From an uncultured Bacteroidales bacterium (GTDB taxonomy: Bacteria; Bacteroidota; Bacteroidia; Bacteroidales; Bacteroidaceae): a DNA stretch of 64,000 bases. The position numbers and the translations under genes are program-made. The notes beneath the pieces are model-generated. The model was not told the DNA's origin. It worked only from the letters and a program-made list of their open reading frames with translations, and searched no databases. Location of the stretch: contig CADAJS010000001.1 of NCBI GenBank assembly GCA_902788315.1, forward strand, positions 1-64,000, given 5' to 3'. Numbering within the stretch: position 1 is the stretch's first letter; the number at the start of each line of letters is the position of its first letter. Positions 51,521-61,052 of this stretch are shown here, in pieces.

Positions 51521-54013
51521 ATGGAAGTAACCTACATGAGCAAGAATAGCACCACGGTTTCGTTCGTAGCCGAGGTGGCCGGAGACGTCAATCGTCTGAT
51601 GCATTCGCACGAAGAGGGCAACATGCTGATCCTGCCCCTGCGCGACAGCATCCTTTTCCCCGGGACAGTCAATCCGATTACCATAGGACGCAAAAGTTCG
51701 CTCAAGGCGGTCAAGCATGCCGAACGAGGAGAACGCATCCTGGGTGTTTTCTGCCAAAAGGATCCAGAAGTCGAAGACCCGAGCTACGAGGACATGATAC
51801 ACATCGGCGTAGCGGCCAAGGTGATTCATACCATCGAACTACCCGACGGAACCACCAACGTGCTACTGCAGACGATGAACAGTATTGCCCTGCAGAGCCT
51901 CACACTGGGGCGCCACGGATACGAAGGTGACGTCACGGCAATCACAGACATCGAACCGACCGAGGAGGAACGGACGGAATATGAGACCATGCTGGCGCTC
52001 ATCAAGGAACGCGTAGTCGAATTTGCTCGTCTGACAGGAAATTTCCCGCAAGAGGTGGTCCACTTCATCGATGGAATGCCTCCCTCAACGTTCATGCTCA
52101 ATCTGGTGTGTGGCAACCTGCCCATCGACGTGCACAGCAAAAAGGAATTGCTGGAATGTCGCAGGGAAATGCAGCGTGCCCAGCGATTGCTGGTCCTGGC
52201 CAACAACATCATCCAACTGGCGCGACTGAAGCTGAATGTGGAACGCAAGACGCAATCGGACCTCGACCAGCAACAGCGCGAATATTTCATCAATCAGGAG
52301 ATACACAATCTACAGGCCGAACTGGGCGGGCACGACGATGCTACGGCCAAGTCGGAAGACATCGCCCAACTGCGAAGCCAAGCCCAAGGAAAGCAATGGA
52401 ACGAGAAAGTGGCAGAGACGTTTGAAAAGGAACTGAACAAGCTGTCACGCATCAATCCACAAAACCCAGACTACAACGTACAGCTCAACTACCTGCAGAC
52501 ACTCGTAGGCCTTCCCTGGGACTACTGCACCGAAGGCAGCAGCAAAATCAATATCAAGACGGCAGAGAAACGACTCAACAAGGATCACTATGGCATGGAG
52601 AAGGTGAAGGAGCGCATCCTCGAACATCTCGCCGTACTCAAGTTGCGTGGCGATCAGAAAAGCCCCATCCTCTGCCTCTACGGACCACCGGGAGTGGGCA
52701 AGACCAGCCTGGGTCGCAGCATTGCCGCAGCCATGAAGCGCAACTATGTCAGGATCAGTCTGGGCGGAGTCCATGACGAAAGCGAGATACGCGGACATCG
52801 TCGCACATACGTAGGAGCCATGCCTGGACGCATCATCAAGGGAATACAGAAAGCAGGAAGCAGCAATCCCGTTTACATACTTGACGAGATTGACAAGATA
52901 TCCCAAAACAACATCAATGGCGACCCCTCATCAGCCATGCTGGAGGTGCTCGACCCAGAGCAAAACAATGCTTTCCACGACAACTTCCTCGACATTGACT
53001 ACGACCTGAGCCGGGTGATGTTCATCGCTACGGCCAACGACATCACCAACATTCCCCGTCCTCTGCTCGATCGTATGGAACTCATCGAGGTGAGCGGATA
53101 CATTACGGAAGAGAAAATCGAGATAGCCCGCCGCCATCTGGTACCAAAGAAAAAAGAAGAGAACGGACTATCCGACCGCACCGACATCAAGTTCAACCGC
53201 AGTGCTTTGGAATACCTCATCGAACGCTACACTCGCGAAAGTGGCGTACGCGGACTCGAGAAACAGATCGACAAGCTCATGCGCAAAGTGGCACTCGCCA
53301 TTGCAAAAGACGAGGGACAGGACGTCCCGCCCATCACGCCGGAAATCATCGAGGACTATCTGGGCAAGCCGCCTTACAGCCGCGACAAATACCAAGGCAA
53401 CGACTTTGCCGGTGTCGTCACCGGGCTGGCATGGACGAGCGTGGGCGGAGAGATTCTCTTCATAGAGACCAGCCTCAGCCGAGGAAAGGGAGGCAAACTC
53501 ACGCTGACCGGCAATCTGGGCGACGTGATGAAGGAAAGCGCCATGCTGGCTCTCGAATACATCAAGGCTCATGCCGATGCATTGCAGATTGACATGCGCA
53601 TCTTTGAGAACTATAACATCCACATCCACGTGCCAGAGGGGGCTGTGCCTAAAGATGGCCCGAGCGCGGGAATCACCATGGCCACCAGTATTGCCAGTGC
53701 ACTCACTCAGCGCAAGGTAAGAAAGAACCTGGCCATGACAGGTGAAATCACGCTGCGCGGCAAGGTGCTCCCCGTCGGAGGAATCAAGGAGAAGATTCTG
53801 GCAGCTAAACGCGCCGGCATCACGGATATCGCACTCTGCGAGGAAAACCGCAAGGACATCGACGAGATACCCGAATTGTACGTAAAGGAGCTCACTTTCC
53901 ACTATGTCAATACGATAAATGACGTATGGCAGATTGCCCTGACCAACGAGAAAGTCCCCAATGCACTGCAATTTGTGTTTACCGACGAAAAGACTGAAAC
54001 CACGAAGTCATGA
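51521..54013 (+). CDS. lon: ATP-dependent protease Lon
   Basis: 830 residues, slightly longer than E. coli (784) because of an N-terminal extension of about 35 residues. LON substrate domain (LPLRDSILFPGTVNPITIGR), AAA+ domain with Walker A GPPGVGKT at 388-395 and Walker B YILDEIDK, protease domain with catalytic Ser715 (DGPSAG) and Lys758. It degrades misfolded and regulatory proteins in the cytosol. Start ATG 51521 or 51536 (MSKNSTT). Its stop overlaps the tgt start (ATGA). Confidence 0.97.
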   Translation: MEVTYMSKNSTTVSFVAEVAGDVNRLMHSHEEGNMLILPLRDSILFPGTVNPITIGRKSSLKAVKHAERGERILGVFCQKDPEVEDPSYEDMIHIGVAAKVIHTIELPDGTTNVLLQTMNSIALQSLTLGRHGYEGDVTAITDIEPTEEERTEYETMLALIKERVVEFARLTGNFPQEVVHFIDGMPPSTFMLNLVCGNLPIDVHSKKELLECRREMQRAQRLLVLANNIIQLARLKLNVERKTQSDLDQQQREYFINQEIHNLQAELGGHDDATAKSEDIAQLRSQAQGKQWNEKVAETFEKELNKLSRINPQNPDYNVQLNYLQTLVGLPWDYCTEGSSKINIKTAEKRLNKDHYGMEKVKERILEHLAVLKLRGDQKSPILCLYGPPGVGKTSLGRSIAAAMKRNYVRISLGGVHDESEIRGHRRTYVGAMPGRIIKGIQKAGSSNPVYILDEIDKISQNNINGDPSSAMLEVLDPEQNNAFHDNFLDIDYDLSRVMFIATANDITNIPRPLLDRMELIEVSGYITEEKIEIARRHLVPKKKEENGLSDRTDIKFNRSALEYLIERYTRESGVRGLEKQIDKLMRKVALAIAKDEGQDVPPITPEIIEDYLGKPPYSRDKYQGNDFAGVVTGLAWTSVGGEILFIETSLSRGKGGKLTLTGNLGDVMKESAMLALEYIKAHADALQIDMRIFENYNIHIHVPEGAVPKDGPSAGITMATSIASALTQRKVRKNLAMTGEITLRGKVLPVGGIKEKILAAKRAGITDIALCEENRKDIDEIPELYVKELTFHYVNTINDVWQIALTNEKVPNALQFVFTDEKTETTKS

Positions 54014-55140
54014 CATTCCAACTGCAATACACAGATCCGCAAACCGCTGCCCGTGCCGGACGTATCACCACCGCCCACGGCGACATCCTCACCCCCATCT
54101 TTATGCCTGTGGGTACAGTTGGATCTGTCAAGGGTGTCAGCGTACGTGACCTCCACGAAGAGGTACATGCCCAGATAATCCTGGGTAACACCTATCATCT
54201 CTACCTACGCCCGGGAACCGCCGTACTGGAACAGGCGGGCGGGCTACACCGCTTCAACGCATGGGACGGTCCTATCCTGACCGACAGCGGCGGATTCCAA
54301 GTATTCTCCCTCACAGGCATCCGCAAGCTGACCGAAGAAGGTTGCACATTCCAAAGCCATATCGACGGCAGCCGGCATACCTTCACGCCAGAGCGAGTGA
54401 TGGACATCGAACGAAGCATCGGCGCAGATATTATCATGGCACTCGATGAATGCCCACCCGGCACAAGCGACTATGCCTATGCCCGAAAGAGCCTCTCGCT
54501 CACCCACCGCTGGCTCGACCGATGCATCGCACGCTTTCGCGAGACAGAACCCCTCTACGGGTACGAACAGAGCCTCTTCCCCATCGTGCAGGGCTGCACA
54601 TACCGCGACCTCCGCACCGAGAGCGCCGAGTTCGTAGCCAGCAAGGAAGCCGATGGGAACGCCATTGGCGGATTGGCCGTGGGAGAACCTGCAGAGGTAA
54701 TGTACGAGATGATTGAAGTGGTCAATGCCATCCTGCCCAAGGACAAGCCGCGCTACCTCATGGGAGTGGGCACACCTGCCAATCTCCTCGAAGCAATCGA
54801 ACGCGGTGTGGACATGTTCGACTGTGTCATGCCTACACGCAACGGACGCAATGCCATGCTCTTCACGAGCCAGGGCATCATGAACCTGCGTAACAAGAAA
54901 TGGGAGTGCGACTTCTCCCCCATCGACCCGCAGGGCACAGCATCGGTGGACCACATTTACAGCCGAGCCTATCTGCACCACCTCTTCAAGGCACAGGAGT
55001 TGCTGGCACTCGAAATTGCATCGATTCACAATCTGGCCTTCTACCTATGGCTCGTGGGCCAGGCACGCGAGCACATTATCACCGGAGACTTTGCTTCCTG
55101 GAAAAGGCAGATGCTTCGTCAGGTTACCGAAAGACTATAG
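54010..55140 (+). CDS. tgt: queuine tRNA-ribosyltransferase, without the usual zinc cysteines
   Basis: 376 residues. TIM barrel with LGNTYHLYLRPG, LTDSGGFQVFSL, GGLAVGEP and FDCVMPTRNGRN (catalytic Asp). It exchanges guanine 34 for preQ1/queuine in GUN tRNAs. Near residue 305-325, where most bacterial enzymes have C-x-C-x2-C before YSRAY, this protein has DPQGTASVDHIYSRAY: all three Cys are absent, while the His of ASIHNLAFY remains. This may be normal in Bacteroidota. It overlaps lon by 4 bp, and lptF/G follows after 20 bp. Confidence 0.95.
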   Translation: MTFQLQYTDPQTAARAGRITTAHGDILTPIFMPVGTVGSVKGVSVRDLHEEVHAQIILGNTYHLYLRPGTAVLEQAGGLHRFNAWDGPILTDSGGFQVFSLTGIRKLTEEGCTFQSHIDGSRHTFTPERVMDIERSIGADIIMALDECPPGTSDYAYARKSLSLTHRWLDRCIARFRETEPLYGYEQSLFPIVQGCTYRDLRTESAEFVASKEADGNAIGGLAVGEPAEVMYEMIEVVNAILPKDKPRYLMGVGTPANLLEAIERGVDMFDCVMPTRNGRNAMLFTSQGIMNLRNKKWECDFSPIDPQGTASVDHIYSRAYLHHLFKAQELLALEIASIHNLAFYLWLVGQAREHIITGDFASWKRQMLRQVTERL

Positions 55141-55160
55141 CGAGAAAGGAGACATAGCCA

Positions 55161-56264
55161 ATGAAATTCAGATTCCTGACGCGCATCGACCGATACCTCA
55201 TCGCGAAGTTCCTGGGGACGTACTTCTTCTCCATCGTCCTCATTATCACCATTGCTGTAGTATTCGACTACAACGAGAATGTGGATCGCTTCACCACGAA
55301 CCATGCACCATTGAGCGCCATCATCACACAGTATTACCTGAATTTCATCCCCTACTACGTAAGCCTCTTCAGCGCGTTATTTGTATTCCTGAGCGTGATA
55401 TTCTTTACCAGCAAGCTGGCCGAGGGCAGCGAGTTCATCGCCATGATCAGTGCCGGACTCAGTTTCCGCCGCCTCATGCGCCCCTACATGATTAGCTCGG
55501 CGCTGATTGCCTGCATGTCATTCTATTTGGGTTCGGAGGTTATCCCAAAGGGCAGCGTCAAACGACTCGCTTTTGAGAATCAATATAAACACAAAAATAA
55601 GAACAAGACGTATGCCGACAATGTGCAGCTACAGGTGGATACCGGTGTCATCGCCTTCATGGGGCACTTCAACGGACTGACGCGCACTGGCGTACAGTTT
55701 AACCTGGACAAATTCGAGAACAAGAAGCTGATATCTCATCTGACGGCACGCGTAGCCGTATATGATACTCTGAGCGACGTGCGCTACAAGTGGGTGCTCA
55801 AGGATGTCACCATACGCGACATGCGTGGAATGCGCGAACAGATTACCAATTATACCTCCATCGATTCCATTATCATGATGGAGCCCCAGGACTTTCTGTT
55901 CACGCGTAATCAGCAGGAGACCATGACCAACCGCGAGCTGCGCGAATACATCGAAAAGCAGCGTCTACGCGGCAGTGCCAACCTCAAGGTCTTCGAGGTG
56001 GAGTATTACAAACGCTTTGCCTCGCCCTTTGCTGCTTTCATTCTCTCCACCATTGGCATGGCGCTCTCTTCGCGCAAGCGCAAGGGAGGCATGGGAATGG
56101 CGTTGGGCATAGGCATCGCCCTCAGTGCTGCCTACATACTGTTGCAGACGGTATCGGCCACATTCAGCATCCAGGCCGACCTCCATCCTGCCCTCGCTGC
56201 ATGGACTCCCAATATCCTGTTCTTTTTCATCGCCTGGTATCTGTACACGAAGGCGCCGCGATGA
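55161..56264 (+). CDS. LptF/LptG-family permease (LPS export)
   Basis: 367 residues, YjgP/YjgQ family. It starts with the helix KFLGTYFFSIVLIITIAVVFDYNEN, three helices in the N-terminal half, a periplasmic beta-jellyroll (about 130-260) and three C-terminal helices with AFILSTIGMALSSRKRKGGMGMALG. With LptB it extracts LPS from the inner membrane. Only one such gene is seen here; the partner must be elsewhere. It lies 20 bp after tgt with a purine-rich AGAAAGGAGA near the start, an unusually good ribosome-binding site for this genome. Confidence 0.92.
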   Translation: MKFRFLTRIDRYLIAKFLGTYFFSIVLIITIAVVFDYNENVDRFTTNHAPLSAIITQYYLNFIPYYVSLFSALFVFLSVIFFTSKLAEGSEFIAMISAGLSFRRLMRPYMISSALIACMSFYLGSEVIPKGSVKRLAFENQYKHKNKNKTYADNVQLQVDTGVIAFMGHFNGLTRTGVQFNLDKFENKKLISHLTARVAVYDTLSDVRYKWVLKDVTIRDMRGMREQITNYTSIDSIIMMEPQDFLFTRNQQETMTNRELREYIEKQRLRGSANLKVFEVEYYKRFASPFAAFILSTIGMALSSRKRKGGMGMALGIGIALSAAYILLQTVSATFSIQADLHPALAAWTPNILFFFIAWYLYTKAPR

Positions 56265-56410
56265 AGAGGCCCGATCCCTATAATATAATAAGGTACACGC
56301 GCGCGTGCAGAGAACGTCGATACATTATTGAAAGACGCTCAAGGCCTGATTATTTTCAGCACAAGATGTTTTCAACAACCCATAATTGCTGTAATCTCAA
56401 AATATTGTTG

Positions 56411-56418
56411 TACCTTTG
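56411..56418 (+). promoter_or_regulatory. -7 box TACCTTTG for the DEAD-box helicase
   Basis: TAnnTTTG match; TTG at 56386-56388. It gives a leader of about 70 bases before the ATG at 56496. Confidence 0.65.
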
Positions 56419-56428
56419 CAGGCGGTTT

Positions 56429-56466
56429 CACATGCCAGATCTATCCCTACCGTTCGCCGGCATGTG
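56429..56466 (+). promoter_or_regulatory. hairpin in the helicase 5' leader
   Basis: CACATGCC pairs with GGCATGTG across a 22-base loop within the untranslated leader. No known riboswitch pattern is recognised. It could modulate translation of the helicase. Confidence 0.4.
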
Positions 56467-56495
56467 AGAAACAGCTAACTAAAACAAAATACTAA

Positions 56496-57983
56496 ATGGA
56501 CTTTTACGACTTAGATCTCAACGACCTGGTGCTCGACGCACTGGACGATATGAACTTCACCGAGACCACTCCCATCCAAGAATATGCCATCCCGCCCATT
56601 CTGGAAGGACGCGACGTAATGGGCATCGCACAGACAGGTACGGGAAAGACTGCAGCCTATTTGCTCCCCGTGCTCAGCCGCTTACAGGACGGAGGCTTCC
56701 CCAAGGATGCCGTGAACTGCATCATCATGTCGCCCACGCGCGAGCTGGCCCAGCAGATCGACCAGGCCATGCAGGGCTTCTCGTATTATCTGGACGGAGT
56801 GAGTAGCGTAGCTGTCTATGGCGGCAACGACGGCGTAAGATATGAACAGGAGAAGCGCGGCATGCAACGTGGTGCCGACATTCTGATTGCCACACCGGGC
56901 CGACTCATCAGCCACCTCAGTCTGGGCAACGTGGACCTGAGTCGCGTATCCTTCTTCATTCTGGACGAAGCCGACCGCATGCTCGACATGGGATTCAGCG
57001 AGGACATACTCCAGATTGCCAGCTATCTCCCCAAGGAGCGGCAGACCATCATGTTCAGCGCCACCATGCCCGACAAGATTCTGGAACTGGCCCGCACCGT
57101 ACTCCACGACCCGGTGGAGGTGAAACTGGCCGTGAGCAAGCCTGCCGACAACATCCAACAGATGGCCTACATCTGCTACGAAGCACAGAAGCTGAACATC
57201 ATCAAGAGTCTCTTCCGCAACGAGAAGCCCGAACGAGTGATTATCTTCACGGGGGCCAAGGTGAAGACCAAGGATCTGGCCATCGCCCTCTCCCGCGCCG
57301 GCTTCAACACCCGCGCCATGCACAGCGACCTGGAACAGAGCGAGCGCGACGAAGTGATGTATCAGTTCCGCAGCAACAAGATAGACATCCTCGTAGCCAC
57401 GGACATCGTGGCACGCGGAATCGACATCGATGATATCCAGATAGTCATAAACTTTGATGTGCCACGCGACGAGGAGGACTATGTGCACCGCATCGGCCGA
57501 ACGGCACGTGCCGGAAAGGGCGGACGCGCTATCACTCTCGTGAGTGAAAAGGACCAACCTTACTTCCGCCAGATAGAACGTTTCCTTGAGAAAGACATCG
57601 AGAAGTGTCCCCTGCCCGAGGAAGTGGGCGAAGGACCCGAATACAATGGTAGGGCCGAGAAGCGCAGCAAGCGTTCTGGCGGACATCGCCGCGACAGGAA
57701 ACGTTCGCAGGGCGAAGGGCGCAACCGTCGCAAGCAGCACAGCAAAACGACTTCTCCTGCCACTTCGTCTGCCGCTGCACCCGCCCAGGCTTTGGAGAAT
57801 ACGCCTGCGACCTCCCCTGCGGACTCTGGCTCCACCAGGAACTCACCCTCAACGTCGTCTTCCCACGACCAAAAAACGGCAGCCTCCGGAGAAGCTGCCG
57901 AGAAGAAAGGCAGGCGCAGACATCGCCCGCATCGCCGACGTAAGCCTAACGGCGGAGATGCTGCCGGAAATCAACCATCTTGA
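56496..57983 (+). CDS. DEAD-box RNA helicase (RhlE-like)
   Basis: 495 residues. Complete motif set: Q-type [40 protein letters not shown]-type [41 protein letters not shown]. After the core (about 380) comes a long basic, Lys/Arg-rich then Ser/Thr/Pro/Ala-rich tail and a final Arg/His patch ([11 protein letters not shown]), typical of RhlE/CsdA-like helicases that remodel rRNA or mRNA. The last 38 bp of the gene overlap the ribH 3' end on the other strand. Confidence 0.94.
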   Translation: MDFYDLDLNDLVLDALDDMNFTETTPIQEYAIPPILEGRDVMGIAQTGTGKTAAYLLPVLSRLQDGGFPKDAVNCIIMSPTRELAQQIDQAMQGFSYYLDGVSSVAVYGGNDGVRYEQEKRGMQRGADILIATPGRLISHLSLGNVDLSRVSFFILDEADRMLDMGFSEDILQIASYLPKERQTIMFSATMPDKILELARTVLHDPVEVKLAVSKPADNIQQMAYICYEAQKLNIIKSLFRNEKPERVIIFTGAKVKTKDLAIALSRAGFNTRAMHSDLEQSERDEVMYQFRSNKIDILVATDIVARGIDIDDIQIVINFDVPRDEEDYVHRIGRTARAGKGGRAITLVSEKDQPYFRQIERFLEKDIEKCPLPEEVGEGPEYNGRAEKRSKRSGGHRRDRKRSQGEGRNRRKQHSKTTSPATSSAAAPAQALENTPATSPADSGSTRNSPSTSSSHDQKTAASGEAAEKKGRRRHRPHRRRKPNGGDAAGNQPS

Positions 57984-58440
57984 TAGCCGTCACTGCGGCC
58001 TCGTCGCCCTTGTTGCCAAGCGAGCCGCCGCAGCGCTGCATGGCCTGTTCCAGATTGTTACACGTCAGAAGCCCGTAGATCACGGGCACGTCGCCGTGCA
58101 GGTTCAGGTCGGCCAGTCCCTGTGTGGCCCCTTGGCAGATATAGTCGAAGTGGGGCGTGTCGCCACGTATCACACAGCCGATGGCTATCACTGCGTCCAC
58201 CAGGCCGCTCTTGACCATCTGAGCCGAGCCGAATATCAGTTCGAAGCTGCCCGGTACGGTTTTCACGATAATGCGGTCTTCGCTAACTCCATGACGTTGC
58301 AGTGTCTCATAAGCTCCCTCGAGCAGACGTCCCGTGACGTCGCTGTTCCATTCGCTGACCACAATGCCGAAGCGCATTCCGTCGGTCGAGGGCACCGACG
58401 TGGGGTCGTAGTCTGATAGATTGTGTAATGCTGAAGCCAT
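57946..58440 (-). CDS. ribH: 6,7-dimethyl-8-ribityllumazine synthase
   Basis: 164 residues. Lumazine synthase motifs: [48 protein letters not shown] (active-site His), [15 protein letters not shown]. It joins a ribityl-uracil with dihydroxybutanone phosphate in the step before riboflavin. The start lies 13 bp after a terminator-like hairpin, and I see no -7 box between, so expression may depend on read-through. The 3' end overlaps the helicase gene. Confidence 0.96.
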   Translation of the reverse strand: MASALHNLSDYDPTSVPSTDGMRFGIVVSEWNSDVTGRLLEGAYETLQRHGVSEDRIIVKTVPGSFELIFGSAQMVKSGLVDAVIAIGCVIRGDTPHFDYICQGATQGLADLNLHGDVPVIYGLLTCNNLEQAMQRCGGSLGNKGDEAAVTAIKMVDFRQHLRR

Positions 58441-58453
58441 AGTTTATGAAAAA

Positions 58454-58490
58454 GGGGACTGTCACACACACGCAGTGTACAACAGTCCCC
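58454..58490 (-). terminator. terminator or attenuator between the TPR gene and ribH
   Basis: A 9-bp stem GGGGACTGT/ACAGTCCCC with a long loop. On the minus strand it is followed directly by TTTTTCAT, a classic intrinsic terminator. The ribH ATG follows within 14 bp. Confidence 0.8.
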
Positions 58491-58504
58491 GTTGATTTTT
58501 TGAA

Positions 58505-59179
58505 TTACTTCTGCAGATGTTCGATATACTTGTCGATGTTGCTGTATTCGAAACTCTGCTGATATTTCTCCTTCACCTGCTCGTAGCAGTCGAGAGCGCG
58601 GTCCTTCTTGTCGAGAGCCTCAAACAGCTGGCCGGCCTGAATCAGGAACGTGGGGCTCAGCGTGTTATTATCTGCCTTCTTGGCAGCCTTGAGCAGCGTC
58701 TCGGCAGCCTTGTCGTTCTGTCCCAGCTGAGCATAGCAGTTGCCCAGCGCACCCAGCGCAGCGGGAGAGATCATCTCGTCGCCCTTGTCGCTGAAACTTT
58801 CCAGCTGGTCCACAGCCTCCTCATACTTGCCCAGTTTCTCGTAACATAGTCCGGCATAGAGGTGAGCCAGATTTCCCACCTTCGTGCCACCGAACTTGTC
58901 GGCAACCGTGAGGAAGCCCATGTTTGTCTCGTCGCCTTCGAGTGCCTTCTCATAGTTGGCGCTCTGGAACAGTTGCTCTGCCTGGAAGATGGCTTCCTTG
59001 GCACGCTGATTGCGCGGCGTGATGTAGAACTGATGGATGAGGAGCGCAGCAATGATGACGATCAGACATGCGCTGACGCCATAGATAATCTTCTTCTGGT
59101 TCTTCTCAAAGAATGACACAGAGGCTGCAATCGTCTGGTCAAACTCGTTCGCTTGATTTTGCTTTTTTGTCTTTGCCAT
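58505..59179 (-). CDS. TPR-repeat inner-membrane protein
   Basis: 224 residues. N-terminal basic cytosolic segment, one membrane helix (about 31-51, IIYGVSACLIVIIAALLIHQF), then periplasmic tetratricopeptide-like helices (AHLYAGLCYEKLGKYEEAVDQLESF, ALGNCYAQLGQNDKAAETLLKAAKK, LFEALDKKDRALDCYEQVKEKY). Resembles the YfgM type of secretion-associated ancillary proteins in layout; orthology is not established. Conserved in Bacteroidales. Its own -7 box and terminator make it monocistronic in form. Confidence 0.85.
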   Translation of the reverse strand: MAKTKKQNQANEFDQTIAASVSFFEKNQKKIIYGVSACLIVIIAALLIHQFYITPRNQRAKEAIFQAEQLFQSANYEKALEGDETNMGFLTVADKFGGTKVGNLAHLYAGLCYEKLGKYEEAVDQLESFSDKGDEMISPAALGALGNCYAQLGQNDKAAETLLKAAKKADNNTLSPTFLIQAGQLFEALDKKDRALDCYEQVKEKYQQSFEYSNIDKYIEHLQK

Positions 59180-59216
59180 TGTATTATTATATTATGTATT
59201 CTCGCTAAAAACGGGA

Positions 59217-59224
59217 CAAAATTA
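59217..59224 (-). promoter_or_regulatory. -7 box TAATTTTG for the TPR gene
   Basis: TAnnTTTG match 37 bp before the ATG. Confidence 0.55.
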
Positions 59225-59298
59225 CGCATTTAATTGCAGAAGATAAAATTTATGAAGCAATATTTTGGTTTCTCTCCCCTTTTTTCACCGAAAAGATG

Positions 59299-59306
59299 TA
59301 ATTTTG
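59299..59306 (+). promoter_or_regulatory. -7 box TAATTTTG for recF-dciA
   Basis: TAnnTTTG match 8 bp before the ATG at 59315; the transcript would be nearly leaderless. This decides against the longer upstream reading frame. Confidence 0.6.
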
Positions 59307-59314
59307 CAGGGAAT

Positions 59315-60415
59315 ATGATACTGGAACGTCTGACAATACTTAATTATAAGAACATCGCGCAGGCTGATCTCACATTCTCGCCGAAGATAAATTGTCTCAT
59401 CGGTCTGAACGGTGAGGGGAAGACGAATCTGCTCGATGCGGTCCATTTTCTGAGCCTCTGCAAGAGTGCCACCACCAGCATGGACTCGCTCGTGCTGCGC
59501 CACGGCGAGGAGTTCATGATGCTCGAGGGGCATTATCGCAAGGAGGACGACACTCCGGAGACCATCCACTGCGGCCTGAAACGTGGGCAGAAGAAGGTGA
59601 TCCGCCGGGACAAGAAGCCTTACAAGAGACTGGCCGAGCACATCGGGCTCATCCCGCTCATCCTCGTCTCGCCCGCCGACCAGATGCTCATCGCTGGCGG
59701 CAGTGAGGAACGGCGCCGCTTCATGGACGTGGTCATCTCCCAGTACGACCGCAATTATCTGGAGAGCCTCATGCGCTACAACAAGGCGCTCCTTCAGCGC
59801 AATGCCTTGCTCAAGATAGAGGATGCCGAGCCCGACGAGCTGCTGCTCTCCCTATGGGAGGAGCAGATGGCACGTGAGGGGGAACTCATCTACGCATGCC
59901 GCCAGCGCTACATCGACGAGTTCATCCCCCTCTTCCAGCAATACTATAGCCATATCTCGGGCGGGCGCGAGGAGGTGAGCCTGCGCTACACCTCCCACTG
60001 TCAGCGCGGTCCCCTGCTCGAGGTCATCCAGCGCGACCGCCTGAAAGACCGTGCCGTGGGCTACTCACTGCACGGCATCCACAAGGACGACATCGAGATG
60101 CTCCTGGGCGGGTTCCCCATCAAGCGCGAAGGTTCGCAGGGCCAGAATAAGTCGTTCCTCATCGCACTGAAGCTGGCACAGTTCGAGTTCCTCAAGCACA
60201 CGGGCAGCCAGACCACTCCCCTGTTGCTGCTCGACGACATATTCGACAAACTGGATGCCGGACGCGTGGAACAGATAGTGAAGCTGGTGGCCAGCGACGA
60301 CTTTGGCCAGATCTTCATTACAGATACCAACCGGGAACACCTCGACCGCATCCTCTCCTCTGCAGGTCCGGACCACAAGTTGTTCTACGTCAAGGGAGGG
60401 GAGGTCAGCGTATGA
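59315..60415 (+). CDS. recF: DNA replication/repair protein RecF
   Basis: 366 residues. SMC-like ABC ATPase: N-terminal LERLTILNYKNIAQADLTF, Walker A GLNGEGKT at 30-37, signature region SQGQNKSFLIALKLAQ, Walker B LLLLDDIFDKLD, and D-loop/His switch ITDTNREHLDRI. It loads RecA at gapped DNA through RecOR. It overlaps dciA by 4 bp (ATGA). Confidence 0.97.
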   Translation: MILERLTILNYKNIAQADLTFSPKINCLIGLNGEGKTNLLDAVHFLSLCKSATTSMDSLVLRHGEEFMMLEGHYRKEDDTPETIHCGLKRGQKKVIRRDKKPYKRLAEHIGLIPLILVSPADQMLIAGGSEERRRFMDVVISQYDRNYLESLMRYNKALLQRNALLKIEDAEPDELLLSLWEEQMAREGELIYACRQRYIDEFIPLFQQYYSHISGGREEVSLRYTSHCQRGPLLEVIQRDRLKDRAVGYSLHGIHKDDIEMLLGGFPIKREGSQGQNKSFLIALKLAQFEFLKHTGSQTTPLLLLDDIFDKLDAGRVEQIVKLVASDDFGQIFITDTNREHLDRILSSAGPDHKLFYVKGGEVSV

Positions 60416-60702
60416 AACGCCACGAAGTCGAGACCATCGGCCAGCTCATGCAGGAATACCTGCGCAATGAGGGACTGGAGACCCCGCTCCTGGAGCACCG
60501 CATCGTCCAGGCATGGCAGGAAGTGGCAGGCCCCGTCGCATCGTCCTACACCGGACAGCTCTATGTGCGCAACGGCATCCTGCATGTCCAGATCCGCAGC
60601 GCCGCACTCCGACAGAACCTGATGATGGGTCAGACACTCCTCGCACAGCGCCTCAACGCCCATGTAGGCCACCAGGTCATCTCCTCCATCCGATTCTTTT
60701 AG
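60412..60702 (+). CDS. DciA-like protein (DUF721)
   Basis: 96 residues. DUF721 pattern: KRHEVETIGQLMQEYL, VQAWQEVAGPVASSYT, LYVRNGILHVQIRSAALRQNL. The longer DciA of proteobacteria helps load the DnaB helicase; this short form contains only the KH-like core. Its position after recF is conserved in Bacteroidota. The ~95-bp palindromic element starts 39 bp beyond its stop. Confidence 0.88.
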   Translation: MKRHEVETIGQLMQEYLRNEGLETPLLEHRIVQAWQEVAGPVASSYTGQLYVRNGILHVQIRSAALRQNLMMGQTLLAQRLNAHVGHQVISSIRFF

Positions 60703-60741
60703 GGAAATAAACCTAAGTTTCGGGAGCTCTTAACACGCCAT

Positions 60742-60836
60742 TATTTCCCATGACGTGTTCCTGTGGACTTTATCACGCGTGATAAACTCTTTTATCACGC
60801 GTGATAAAGCGCTGCGCGGCACATTATGTAACTCGA
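60742..60836 (+). repeat. ~95-bp 3'-flank element, copy 2
   Basis: Inverted copy of 454-551, with two perfect TTTATCACGCGTGATAAA-type palindromes. Relative to dciA it has the same orientation as copy 1 has relative to the GH99-like gene: both begin 27-39 bp after a stop codon. Confidence 0.85.
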
Positions 60837-61052
60837 CCCCGAATCCTTCATGAGCTGCCGGTGCATACAGCATCGGCGCAAGTTATCATACGACACGACC
60901 TGACGCTGCACACCATCGCCCATGAGAAAAGTAGGCGTTGTACATCATGTTGCTGCCTGGAACACCCATGTGAGCACCGATGAAGGTAAACAGCAAACAC
61001 AATGAAGATACGATGTAAGCCTTCTCCTTCAGAACGACACGCGTACACTTAG

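Noticed and set aside
60412-60702. dciA as a truncated gene
   Set aside because: Short length (96 residues) is normal for the Bacteroidota DUF721 form, and the conserved core is complete.
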